Shown one piece after another: positions 6,970 to 13,810 of a stretch of 13,810 bases of DNA (positions are counted from its first letter, which is position 1; each line of letters opens with the position of its first letter). A program made the position numbers and the translations under genes. The notes under the pieces were generated by a model that saw nothing but the letters and a program-made list of their open reading frames with translations, ran no database searches and was not told where the DNA came from. The stretch is from Nitrosomonadales bacterium (GTDB lineage: Bacteria; Pseudomonadota; Gammaproteobacteria; Burkholderiales; SG8-41), in the NCBI GenBank assembly GCA_009885185.1, contig VFLF01000681.1, forward strand, positions 1 through 13,810. Reading direction: 5' to 3'.

Positions 6970-7671
6970 TTATTCGTTGGCCGTCGTACGCGATGGTGGC
7001 GACGGTGGCAACGGCACCGCCGGCGTCGCTGACTGCGCGGATCCGTTGACGCCTTTGCGACCCTTGCTGTTATCCGATGTCACCACACCCATCGAAATAA
7101 TATATTTCAACGCCTCATCAATGCTCATGTCGATCTCTATCACTTCGCTGCGCTTGACGTAAAAATAAAATCCGTTGACCGGGCTCGGCGTGGTGGGAAT
7201 AAATACCGCGACATGTTCCTCGGAAAAACGGCTCAACAACTCACTGGGCACATTGGTCTGAAACGCGAGCGACCACGCCTGCGGGTGCGGGTAGCGCACC
7301 AGCAGCACCTTGCGAAACGCATGACCCGATCCGGAGAACAGGGTGTCGCTAACCTGCTTGACCGCCTTGTAAATCGAATTCACCACGGGAATGTGGAACA
7401 GCACGCCTTCCCAGAACGACACCAGCTTTTGCCCGATAAAATTCGCCGCCAGCACGCCGGTGAGAAACACCACCGCCAGCGTCAATATGACGCCCAGGCC
7501 GGGAATGTGGAACCCGAGCCAGCTTTCGGTGCGCAGCGCGGGCGGCAGCAGCAGCAGCGAATGATCCATGGTGCTCACCAGCAGATTGAGCACCCACAGC
7601 GTAATCACCAGCGGCACCCAGATCAGCAGGCCGGTTATCAGGTAACGCTTGAAAAAACTCTTCTTGGGCAT
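6970..7671 (-). CDS. DUF502 family membrane protein
   Basis: A 233-residue inner-membrane protein of unknown biochemical role, related to the plant COV/LCV proteins. Two clear membrane segments: about 10-32 and 58-80. Between and after them are family features: [16 protein letters not shown] (92-107), [16 protein letters not shown] (157-172) and [11 protein letters not shown] (185-195). The last 35 residues are low-complexity, rich in S, P and T. It lies between fmdB and aspS on the same strand, an order I associate with betaproteobacteria. No Shine-Dalgarno sequence is visible before ATG 7671; a 10-bp direct repeat lies there instead. Confidence 0.92.
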   Translation of the reverse strand: MPKKSFFKRYLITGLLIWVPLVITLWVLNLLVSTMDHSLLLLPPALRTESWLGFHIPGLGVILTLAVVFLTGVLAANFIGQKLVSFWEGVLFHIPVVNSIYKAVKQVSDTLFSGSGHAFRKVLLVRYPHPQAWSLAFQTNVPSELLSRFSEEHVAVFIPTTPSPVNGFYFYVKRSEVIEIDMSIDEALKYIISMGVVTSDNSKGRKGVNGSAQSATPAVPLPPSPPSRTTANE

Positions 7672-7679
7672 GGAAATTA

Positions 7680-7701
7680 ACGCTGAATTTGACGCTGAAT
7701 T
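7680..7701 (-). repeat. 10-bp direct repeat upstream of the DUF502 gene
   Basis: ACGCTGAATT occurs at 7680-7689 and again at 7692-7701 (12-bp period), ending 8 bases from the DUF502 start codon. The rest of the 149-bp spacer (7672-7820) shows no convincing promoter or terminator. Confidence 0.6.
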
Positions 7702-7820
7702 CTAGACGGTATTGTTTGCGATATTGTGATGCGCCCGCGCAGTCACCACGTCACGCGCTCGCACCATGCCAAAACAACGCGAACCGGGTGGAATCGTTAC
7801 AGCACCGCGCTCTTTCCCCA

Positions 7821-8195
7821 TCAACTACCGCTGGTAGATGATGCGGGCGTGGGAGAGGTACCGGATACACTGGAGGCAGATGAGGAAGTAGCGGTAGTGG
7901 CGGCAGCCGATGGCGTGGAAGCCCTGGACTCCGACTTAGCGGACCCCGACTTTCCGGATGTATCTGTTTGTTTTTCTTCGGTTTTTTTGGCGGATCCCGT
8001 CGCGTTGCTACCGCCACCTTTGAAATCGGTCACGTACCAGCCGCCGCCTTTTAACTGAAACCCGGCAGCGGTGACCATTTTGCTGAACGTCGCTTTCTTA
8101 CACTCAGGACAATCGGTCAGCAAGGCGTCACTCATGCGCTGGATGTATTCCTTCTGGAAGCCGCAACTATCGCAGCGATACTCATAAATCGGCAT
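7821..8195 (-). CDS. FmdB-family zinc-ribbon protein
   Basis: A small predicted zinc-binding protein, 124 residues. The N-terminus MPIYEYRCDSCGFQ and the cysteines C8, C11, C29 and C32 (CX2C-X17-CX2C) define the FmdB zinc ribbon, followed by the family block FSKMVTAAGFQLKGGGWYVTDFK (about 37-59). The remainder (about 60-124) is a disordered tail dominated by Ser, Thr, Ala and Gly. The name comes from a putative regulator of an amide/formamide locus; a general role in regulation or ribosome quality control is unproven. It is first in the minus-strand block. A -10-like TATAAT lies about 50 bp upstream. Confidence 0.92.
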   Translation of the reverse strand: MPIYEYRCDSCGFQKEYIQRMSDALLTDCPECKKATFSKMVTAAGFQLKGGGWYVTDFKGGGSNATGSAKKTEEKQTDTSGKSGSAKSESRASTPSAAATTATSSSASSVSGTSPTPASSTSGS

Positions 8196-8378
8196 GATTA
8201 AAACCCGTAATCTCTCGCAAAAATGCGCAAAAACCAGAAAAAAGTATTATACACCAAGCGCTTAGCGCCGGATGACCCTGTCCGCCGACGCCTCGCGCAT
8301 AATATGTCGCGTGCGTGCGTCGCCGGCGCCGATCGCCCCCCCTCACCGAGCGAAGCCTATTTCCCCCAAAAAAGCCTT
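8196..8378. promoter_or_regulatory. divergent fmdB / acetate kinase intergenic region
   Basis: This 183-bp region must drive both flanking genes. It holds GTATTATAC (8244-8252) and an 11-bp inverted repeat GCGCTTAGCGC (8258-8268), a possible operator between them. On the acetate kinase side CATAAT (8298-8303) is -10-like but lacks a good -35. The acetate kinase frame is open through all of it, but without family similarity. Confidence 0.35.
8246..8251 (-). promoter_or_regulatory. candidate -10 element of the fmdB promoter
   Basis: A perfect TATAAT on the minus strand, 51 bp before the fmdB ATG, inside the palindrome GTATTATAC (8244-8252). No -35 hexamer close to consensus is found 16-18 bp upstream, so strength is uncertain. 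Confidence 0.4.
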
Positions 8379-9551
8379 ATGGACAATCGCATCCTGGTAC
8401 TGAATTCGGGTTCATCAAGCATCAAGTTCGCGGTATTCGATGCGTCCGGCCAGCCCGCCCTTCACACGCAGGGGACGATCAGCGGCATGGGCGGTACGCC
8501 GGCGTTCGACGCGCGCGACCAGGCCGGTCACGCGTTGAGCACACGCCTCCCGGCATCGGTCAGCGACCACGAAACCGCGTTGGCGTGGCTGTTCGACTGG
8601 CTGGATGAACACATGAATGGAAAGCTCGCGGGCGCGGGGCATCGCGTCGTCCACGGCGGCGAGCACTTCGCCGAGCCGGTGCTGATTGACGACACGATCT
8701 ATGCGGGTCTGGAGCAACTGGCGCCGCTGGCGCCGCTGCACCAGCCGCACAACCTGGCGGCAATCCGCGCACTGATGACGCTGCAACCGGCGCTGCCGCA
8801 AGTCGCCTGCTTCGACACCGCGTTTCATCGCACACAGGACCCGCTCGCGCAACACTTTGCGCTGCCGCGCGAACTTACCGCCGGCGGCATCAAGCGTTAC
8901 GGATTTCATGGCCTGTCGTATGAATACATCGCCGGCGTGTTGCCGCAACATCTGGGCGCGAGCGCCGACGATCGCATGATCGTTGCGCATCTGGGTAATG
9001 GCGCCAGTCTGTGCGCGATGCATCAACGCAAAAGCGTCGCCACCACCATGGGTTTCACCGCGCTCGACGGCCTAATGATGGGCACGCGCAGCGGCGCTAT
9101 CGACCCCGGCGTGCTGTTTTATCTGATGCGTGAAAAATCCATGTCGCTCGAACAGGTGGAAGATTTACTCTACCGCCGCTCCGGGCTGCTGGGCGTTTCC
9201 GGTTTGAGCAGCGACATGCGCGAGTTGCTCGCCAGCGCGGAGCCCGCCGCGCGGGAGGCTATCGATTTGTTTTGCTACCGCGCCGCGCGTGAAATCGGCT
9301 CGCTCACCGCCGCGCTGGGTGGACTGGACGCGCTGGTGTTTACCGCGGGTATCGGCGAACGATCACATGAAATACGTGAACGCATCTGCCAGCAATTGGA
9401 TTGGCTCGGCATGGCAATCGACGACACCGCCAATCGTTCGCATCGGAGCAGGATAGACGCCGCGCAAAGCCGCGTCGCCATCTGCGTGATTCCCACCAAT
9501 GAGGAAGCGGTGATCGCGCAGCACACGGCGCGCGTCATCCGCGCACGCTGA
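8379..9551 (+). CDS. ackA: acetate kinase (acetate/propionate kinase family)
   Basis: Interconverts acetate plus ATP with acetyl phosphate plus ADP; cytoplasmic, ASKHA fold. 390 residues, close to the usual 400. Motifs: LVLNSGSSSIKF (6-17) with N9; HRVVHGG (88-94) with R89; CFDTAFH (144-150) with D146; KRYGFHGLS (172-180) with H177; VAHLGNGAS (202-210); MGTRSGAIDPG (234-244) with R237; FTAGIGER (321-328); and NEE (374-376). These match the catalytic residues known from the Methanosarcina enzyme. The frame runs open from 8223, but the family begins at M(D)NRILVLNSGSSS, so ATG 8379 is chosen; the ribosome-binding site is weak. No pta or phosphoketolase gene is adjacent. It converges on ssb with 21 bp between stops and no visible terminator. 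Propionate or butyrate as substrate cannot be excluded. Confidence 0.96.
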   Translation: MDNRILVLNSGSSSIKFAVFDASGQPALHTQGTISGMGGTPAFDARDQAGHALSTRLPASVSDHETALAWLFDWLDEHMNGKLAGAGHRVVHGGEHFAEPVLIDDTIYAGLEQLAPLAPLHQPHNLAAIRALMTLQPALPQVACFDTAFHRTQDPLAQHFALPRELTAGGIKRYGFHGLSYEYIAGVLPQHLGASADDRMIVAHLGNGASLCAMHQRKSVATTMGFTALDGLMMGTRSGAIDPGVLFYLMREKSMSLEQVEDLLYRRSGLLGVSGLSSDMRELLASAEPAAREAIDLFCYRAAREIGSLTAALGGLDALVFTAGIGERSHEIRERICQQLDWLGMAIDDTANRSHRSRIDAAQSRVAICVIPTNEEAVIAQHTARVIRAR

Positions 9552-9572
9552 GATTATCCAGCTGCCGCGGGA

Positions 9573-10028
9573 CTAAAACGGAATATCGTCGTCCATTTCA
9601 TCAAAGCCGCCGCCCTTCTTCGCCGGTGCGCGCTTCTCGCCCGCAGGCGCGCCGCCGGCAGCGGCAGGTTCACGCGCCATGTTCTCCGAACCGCCGCCAC
9701 GGCTGCCGAGCAATTGCATGCGGTCGCCGACGATCTCGGTGGTGAAGCGATCCTGGCCTTCCTTGTCCTGCCACTTGCGCGTGCGGATGCGGCCCTCAAC
9801 GTACACAGGAGAGCCTTTTTTCAGATACTCGCCGGCGATTTCGGCCTGACGTCCGAAAAATGAAATACGGTGCCACTCAGTGTGTTCCTGCTGCGCCCCG
9901 CTCTTGTCCTTGAACTTCTCGGTGGTCGCGATGCTGAAGTTGGCGACTGCATCGCCGCTCGGCAGATAACGCGTCTCCGGATCTTTGCCGAGGTTTCCGA
10001 TAAGGATGACTCTGTTGACTGATGCCAT
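9573..10028 (-). CDS. ssb: single-stranded DNA-binding protein
   Basis: Coats single-stranded DNA in replication, recombination and repair, normally as a tetramer. 151 residues: OB fold at 1-108 ([47 protein letters not shown]), then a Gly/Ala/Pro-rich linker, then the acidic tip DEMDDDIPF that recruits partner proteins. ATG 10028 has AGGAG six bases upstream. It follows the MFS gene by 18 bp on the same strand, so the two are likely co-transcribed. Confidence 0.98.
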   Translation of the reverse strand: MASVNRVILIGNLGKDPETRYLPSGDAVANFSIATTEKFKDKSGAQQEHTEWHRISFFGRQAEIAGEYLKKGSPVYVEGRIRTRKWQDKEGQDRFTTEIVGDRMQLLGSRGGGSENMAREPAAAGGAPAGEKRAPAKKGGGFDEMDDDIPF

Positions 10029-10034
10029 GTTTGA

Positions 10035-10039
10035 CTCCT
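10035..10039 (-). promoter_or_regulatory. strong ribosome-binding site of ssb
   Basis: AGGAG, six bases before ATG 10028. It is the best Shine-Dalgarno sequence in the window and is consistent with high SSB synthesis. Confidence 0.8.
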
Positions 10040-10046
10040 GAAAGAA

Positions 10047-11291
10047 TTATCGCGCCGGCTCGCCGGCAGCCCGTGACGCATCGCTGCCTGCCTTTGCGCG
10101 CGGCGGCGGCGTCTCCATGCCCAAGGCGAGTATAAGCCAGATTGCGAGAACGATTACTCCCGGCACAACGATGCCAGTGACTCCCCAGCGGCTGTACAAA
10201 TAACCGCCTGCCGCGGCCCCCGCGAACGTGCCGAGAAACTGCACGCTGCTGTAGATGCCGATTGCCGCACCCTTTAACCGCGGCGGCGCCATGCGCGATA
10301 CCAGCGACGGCAACATCGCCTCCAGCACATTAAAAGGCACAAAAAATAACAATAAAAACAAGGCAATCAGCCACATGCCGCCGGTGAGCCAAGGCATCGC
10401 CAGATGCACGGTCAGCAGCAGCGCCACGGAGGCCACGAACCAACGCTTCAACTTGCGCGGATCATGCGCGCCCATCACCGCTGGCAGCATCAGCACGAAG
10501 GACGCCAGCATCACCGGCAGGTAAATCTTCCAGTGATGATTCAGCGGCATGCCGGCGTCGCGCAGCGCAAACGGCACGGCAATGAACAACGCCATCAGTA
10601 CCGCGTGCAGCGCAAAAATACCCCAGTTCAGACGCGCCAGTTGCGGATCGGCCATGACACACTTCAGATCAGCAATCAGGCTGGAAACGCGCGGCGCCGG
10701 CTGATCGGTGACCGGCGGCACGATGCGCCACACCACCAGCATCGCGCCTAACGCCAGCACACCCGTCAGGGCAAAGATGCCCGGCACGCCAATCAGTTGA
10801 TTCAGCCACGGCGCCACCGCCAGCGACAGTGCAAATGCCACACCGATGGTGGATCCTATGATGGCCATCGATTTGGTGCGATGTTCTTCGCGCGTGAGGT
10901 CGGAAGCCAGAGCGATCACAGCCGCGGAAATCGCGCCCGCACCCTGCAATACGCGCCCGGCGATGACCGTGTAGATGTCCGGCGCCGCCGCGGCGACAAA
11001 ACTGCCCGCGGCAAACATCAGCAACCCGAGATAGATCACCGGCTTACGGCCTATGCGATCCGACCACCAGCCGAAGGGAATCTGCAATATCGCCTGGGTG
11101 AGGCCATAGGCGCCGATGGCAATGCCCACCAGCGTGAGATTGTTGCCGCCGGGCAGCGTCTCGGCGTAAATCGCGAATACCGGCAAAATCACGAACATGC
11201 CGAATAATCGCAAGCCGAACACGCTCGCCAGCGCCGCGCTCGCCCGCAGTTCAAGCGTGCTCATGCGATTGGAGCGGTTGGATGACGCCAT
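10047..11291 (-). CDS. YajR-like major facilitator superfamily transporter
   Basis: A 12-helix inner-membrane transporter, 414 residues from ATG 11291. It resembles E. coli YajR strongly: [17 protein letters not shown] at the first helix, [15 protein letters not shown] then the MFS motif [12 protein letters not shown] (74-84), [21 protein letters not shown], and [11 protein letters not shown] in the second half. E. coli YajR continues into a ferredoxin-like C-terminal YAM domain; this protein stops soon after the last helix with a short Arg/Ala/Pro tail. Substrate unknown. The frame is open up to 11363, but the conserved region starts near residue 13 and ATG 11291 or ATG 11264 are likelier; none has a clear ribosome-binding site. 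Divergent from uvrA, 18 bp upstream of ssb. Confidence 0.92.
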   Translation of the reverse strand: MASSNRSNRMSTLELRASAALASVFGLRLFGMFVILPVFAIYAETLPGGNNLTLVGIAIGAYGLTQAILQIPFGWWSDRIGRKPVIYLGLLMFAAGSFVAAAAPDIYTVIAGRVLQGAGAISAAVIALASDLTREEHRTKSMAIIGSTIGVAFALSLAVAPWLNQLIGVPGIFALTGVLALGAMLVVWRIVPPVTDQPAPRVSSLIADLKCVMADPQLARLNWGIFALHAVLMALFIAVPFALRDAGMPLNHHWKIYLPVMLASFVLMLPAVMGAHDPRKLKRWFVASVALLLTVHLAMPWLTGGMWLIALFLLLFFVPFNVLEAMLPSLVSRMAPPRLKGAAIGIYSSVQFLGTFAGAAAGGYLYSRWGVTGIVVPGVIVLAIWLILALGMETPPPRAKAGSDASRAAGEPAR

Positions 11292-11419
11292 GAAAACCAG
11301 ATTGGGAATTGAAACGAAAGGCGGGTATATTAGCAGGTTTACATTTGCAGACTGGCTTCCCATTGACTACAAGCAGCAACACTGGCGTTTCAAACGTTTT
11401 GCGCCTGCCCCACGTTGGC
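11292..11419. promoter_or_regulatory. divergent MFS / uvrA intergenic region with a possible uvrA promoter
   Basis: On the plus strand TTGGGA (near 11303-11308) and TATATT (11326-11331) are 17-18 bp apart and form a moderate sigma70-type promoter directed at uvrA, leaving a leader of about 80 bases. No CTG-N10-CAG LexA box was found in this spacer. No clear promoter for the MFS gene was recognised. Confidence 0.35.
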
Positions 11420-13810
11420 GTGGCCGACTCCGACACACCGGCGGGCGCGCCGGTTAAACCCGGCGAGTACATTCGCGTGCGCGGCGCTCGCACGCACAAC
11501 CTCAAGAACATCAATCTCGATCTGCCGCGTAACCAGCTCGTGGTGATTACCGGCCTGTCGGGCTCCGGCAAGTCGTCGCTTGCCTTCGATACGCTGTACG
11601 CCGAGGGCCAGCGTCGCTATGTAGAATCGCTGTCGGCATATGCGCGGCAGTTCCTGCAAATCATGGAAAAGCCCGATGTCGATTTGATCGACGGCTTGTC
11701 GCCGGCGATTTCCATCGAACAAAAGGCCACCAGCCACAATCCGCGCTCCACCGTCGGCACCATCACGGAAATCCACGATTATCTGCGGCTGATGTTCGCC
11801 CGCGTCGGCGATCCGCATTGCCCCGATCACGGCAAGCCGCTCGAAGCGCAAAGCGTCGCGCAAATGGTGGATCACGTGCTGACGCTGCCCGCCGATACGC
11901 GCGTGATGATCGTGGCGCCGCTGATCGCCGGCCGCAAGGGCGAGCAGGCTGATCTTTTCGAGGAATTGCGCGCGCAGGGTTTTGCGCGGCTGCGCATCGA
12001 CGGGCAAGTATATGAAATCGATAATCTGCCCAAGCTGAAGAAGAATTTTAAACACACGGTCGATGTCATCGTCGACCGTCTCAAGGTGCGCGAGGACGCC
12101 AAACAGCGCCTGGCGGAATCATTTGAAACGGCGCTGCGCCACGCCGACGGCCGCGCGCTGGCGGTCGAAATGGACAGCGGCAAGGAGCATTTGTTTTCAG
12201 CAAAGTTCGCCTGCCCGTTATGCAGCTATTCGTTGCCGGAACTCGAACCGCGCCTGTTTTCCTTCAATAATCCGATGGGCGCCTGCCCGCGCTGCGACGG
12301 CATCGGCACGGTCAGTTTTTTCGATCCCCGGCGCGTCGTCGCGTTTCCGGATCTGTCGCTGGCTTCCGGCGCGATCAAGGGCTGGGATCGGCGCAACCAG
12401 TTTTATTACGACATGCTGCTCAGTCTGGCGCAGCACTATGGCTTTGATCTCGAAGCGCCGTATCACGAACTGACGGACGAAGCAAAAGGCATCATCCTTA
12501 ACGGATCGGGCAGCGAAAAAATCGCCTTCACCTACGTCGGCGAGCGCGGCAAAACGACTGTGCGCGAGCATGTGTTCGAAGGCGTGCTGCCGAATCTGGA
12601 GCGCCGCTACCGCGAAACTGATTCGGTGCTGGTACGCGAGGAACTCGCCAAATACCTGAACTCGCAGGCCTGCCCCGACTGTGCCGGTACCCGCCTGCGG
12701 CGGGAAGCGCGGCACGTCACGGTATCAAATAAAAACATACACGAAATCAGCAACTTATCTCTAGATATGGCAGTAGCCTATTTTGCCGCCATGGATATTG
12801 TCGGCGCCAAGCGCGCGATCGCCGACAAGATCGTGCACGAGATATCCAACCGCCTGCAATTCCTGGTCAACGTCGGTCTCGACTATTTGTCGCTCGACCG
12901 CCCGGCGGATACGTTGTCCGGCGGCGAAGCGCAGCGCATCCGCCTCGCGTCGCAAATCGGCAGCGGTCTCACCGGCGTGATGTATGTACTGGATGAACCC
13001 TCCATTGGCCTGCATCAGCGGGACAACGCGCGCCTCATCGAAACCCTCAAGCGCCTGCGCGACATTGGCAACTCGGTGATCGTGGTGGAACACGATCAGG
13101 ACGCGATCATGAGTGCCGACTACGTGGTCGATATGGGACTGGGCGCGGGCATACACGGCGGTCGTGTCATCGCCGAGGGCACAGCGGCGGCAGTCAGCGC
13201 ACACGCTGAATCGCTCACGGGTCAATATTTGTCGGGACGCCGCCGCATCGACGTTCCCGCGCTGCGTCACCCGATCAATGAAAAGCGCCGGCTGGTGATC
13301 GAGGGTGCCACCGGCAACAATCTGAAAAACGTGACGGTGGGGATCCCGCTCGGACTATTCGTCTGCATCACCGGCGTGTCGGGATCGGGCAAATCGACGC
13401 TGATTAACGACACGCTCTACACTGCCGCCGCGCAGCATCTTTACGGCAGCGCCGCGGAACCCGCGCCACACGAAAACATCACGGGGCTGGAGTTTTTCGA
13501 CAAGGTGGTCAACGTCGATCAAAGTCCGATCGGCCGCACGCCGCGCTCCAACCCCGCGACGTACACGGGGTTGTTCACGCCGATGCGCGATCTTTTCGCC
13601 GGCGTCCCCGCCGCGCGCGAACGCGGTTACGGCGCGGGACGTTTTTCGTTCAACGTCAAGGGCGGCCGCTGCGAAGCGTGCCAGGGCGACGGCATGCTGA
13701 AGGTGGAAATGCATTTTCTGCCGGATGTCTACGTGCCGTGCGACGTGTGCCACAGCAAGCGCTACAACCGCGAGACGCTGGAAATTCGCTACAAAGGCAT
13801 GACCATCCAC
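11420..13810 (+). CDS. uvrA: excinuclease ABC subunit A (3' end outside window)
   Basis: Damage-recognition ATPase of nucleotide excision repair; forms a dimer that loads UvrB. 797 codons are present of about 950; the second signature and Walker B are missing beyond the right edge. Seen: [12 protein letters not shown] (20-31), first Walker A GLSGSGKS (45-52), zinc module 1 with C265, C268, C289 and C292, first signature [12 protein letters not shown] (499-510) and Walker [15 protein letters not shown], second Walker [10 protein letters not shown] (652-660), and zinc module 3 with C751, C754, C774 and C777. Sequence follows E. coli UvrA without gaps of note. GTG 11420 is chosen: it keeps the frame (open from 11294) and adds about 17 residues to the E. 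coli start. TTG 11399 and GTG 11477 are alternatives, and no ribosome-binding site decides it. Confidence 0.97.
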   Translation, partial: MADSDTPAGAPVKPGEYIRVRGARTHNLKNINLDLPRNQLVVITGLSGSGKSSLAFDTLYAEGQRRYVESLSAYARQFLQIMEKPDVDLIDGLSPAISIEQKATSHNPRSTVGTITEIHDYLRLMFARVGDPHCPDHGKPLEAQSVAQMVDHVLTLPADTRVMIVAPLIAGRKGEQADLFEELRAQGFARLRIDGQVYEIDNLPKLKKNFKHTVDVIVDRLKVREDAKQRLAESFETALRHADGRALAVEMDSGKEHLFSAKFACPLCSYSLPELEPRLFSFNNPMGACPRCDGIGTVSFFDPRRVVAFPDLSLASGAIKGWDRRNQFYYDMLLSLAQHYGFDLEAPYHELTDEAKGIILNGSGSEKIAFTYVGERGKTTVREHVFEGVLPNLERRYRETDSVLVREELAKYLNSQACPDCAGTRLRREARHVTVSNKNIHEISNLSLDMAVAYFAAMDIVGAKRAIADKIVHEISNRLQFLVNVGLDYLSLDRPADTLSGGEAQRIRLASQIGSGLTGVMYVLDEPSIGLHQRDNARLIETLKRLRDIGNSVIVVEHDQDAIMSADYVVDMGLGAGIHGGRVIAEGTAAAVSAHAESLTGQYLSGRRRIDVPALRHPINEKRRLVIEGATGNNLKNVTVGIPLGLFVCITGVSGSGKSTLINDTLYTAAAQHLYGSAAEPAPHENITGLEFFDKVVNVDQSPIGRTPRSNPATYTGLFTPMRDLFAGVPAARERGYGAGRFSFNVKGGRCEACQGDGMLKVEMHFLPDVYVPCDVCHSKRYNRETLEIRYKGMTIH

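Noticed and set aside
8223..8378. Longer acetate kinase start at 8223, adding 52 residues
   Set aside because: The family begins immediately before the NSGSSS motif; the extra stretch has no similarity and covers the promoter palindromes.
9552..9572. Shared terminator between convergent ackA and ssb
   Set aside because: The 21-bp spacer has no hairpin with a T-run in either direction.
11292..11363. Longer MFS start at 11363, adding 24 residues
   Set aside because: The added residues do not match the YajR-like N-terminus, there is no ribosome-binding site, and it would overlap the probable uvrA promoter.
11390..13810. Several minus-strand open frames opposite uvrA
   Set aside because: They are shadows of uvrA, which is conserved codon by codon in this stretch.
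1..13810. CRISPR array, tRNA, rRNA, insertion sequence or attachment site
   Set aside because: No repeated spacer units, no tRNA-like cloverleaf next to aspS, no transposase-like protein and no long flanking repeats were seen.

Overview
This 13.8 kb window looks like chromosomal DNA of a proteobacterium, most likely a betaproteobacterium. That placement is inference. It rests on the run fmdB - DUF502 - aspS - nudB, on uvrA / MFS / ssb linkage, on an AspRS with the sequence features of the non-discriminating (Pseudomonas-like) type, and on the moderately high GC. Coding density is high. I saw no insertion sequence, prophage gene, CRISPR array, tRNA or rRNA.

Layout, left to right. Positions 1-8195 are one long minus-strand block. 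Read in the direction of transcription (right to left) it encodes an FmdB zinc-ribbon protein, a DUF502 membrane protein, aspartyl-tRNA synthetase (aspS), a secreted RNase of the Sa/N1-T1 family, a barstar-family inhibitor overlapping it by 4 bp, the Nudix hydrolase NudB, quinolinate synthase NadA, an endonuclease/exonuclease/phosphatase-fold protein, and an Atm1-type ABC exporter cut by the left edge. A textbook intrinsic terminator lies between nadA and the nuclease-fold gene. An acetate kinase gene (8379-9551) runs on the plus strand, divergent from fmdB, and converges on ssb. The minus-strand pair of a YajR-like MFS transporter and ssb (9573-11291) is divergent from uvrA, which starts near 11420 and is cut by the right edge.

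How the genes relate. Most are housekeeping: translation (aspS), NAD and folate synthesis (nadA, nudB), replication and repair (ssb, uvrA). The accessory-looking element is the RNase/barstar pair. It is a complete toxin-like enzyme with signal peptide and catalytic residues, followed by a co-translated immunity protein, and it sits between aspS and nudB. The barstar stop codon is followed, in the same reading frame, by 9 sense codons and then the GTG start of nudB, so the inhibitor and NudB share a frame.

The best leads for follow-up are the RNase/barstar pair, the barstar-TAG-NudB frame continuity, the terminator pressed against the start codon of the nuclease-fold gene, and the YajR-like transporter that lacks the C-terminal domain of E. 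coli YajR. I found no clearly undescribed multi-gene system.
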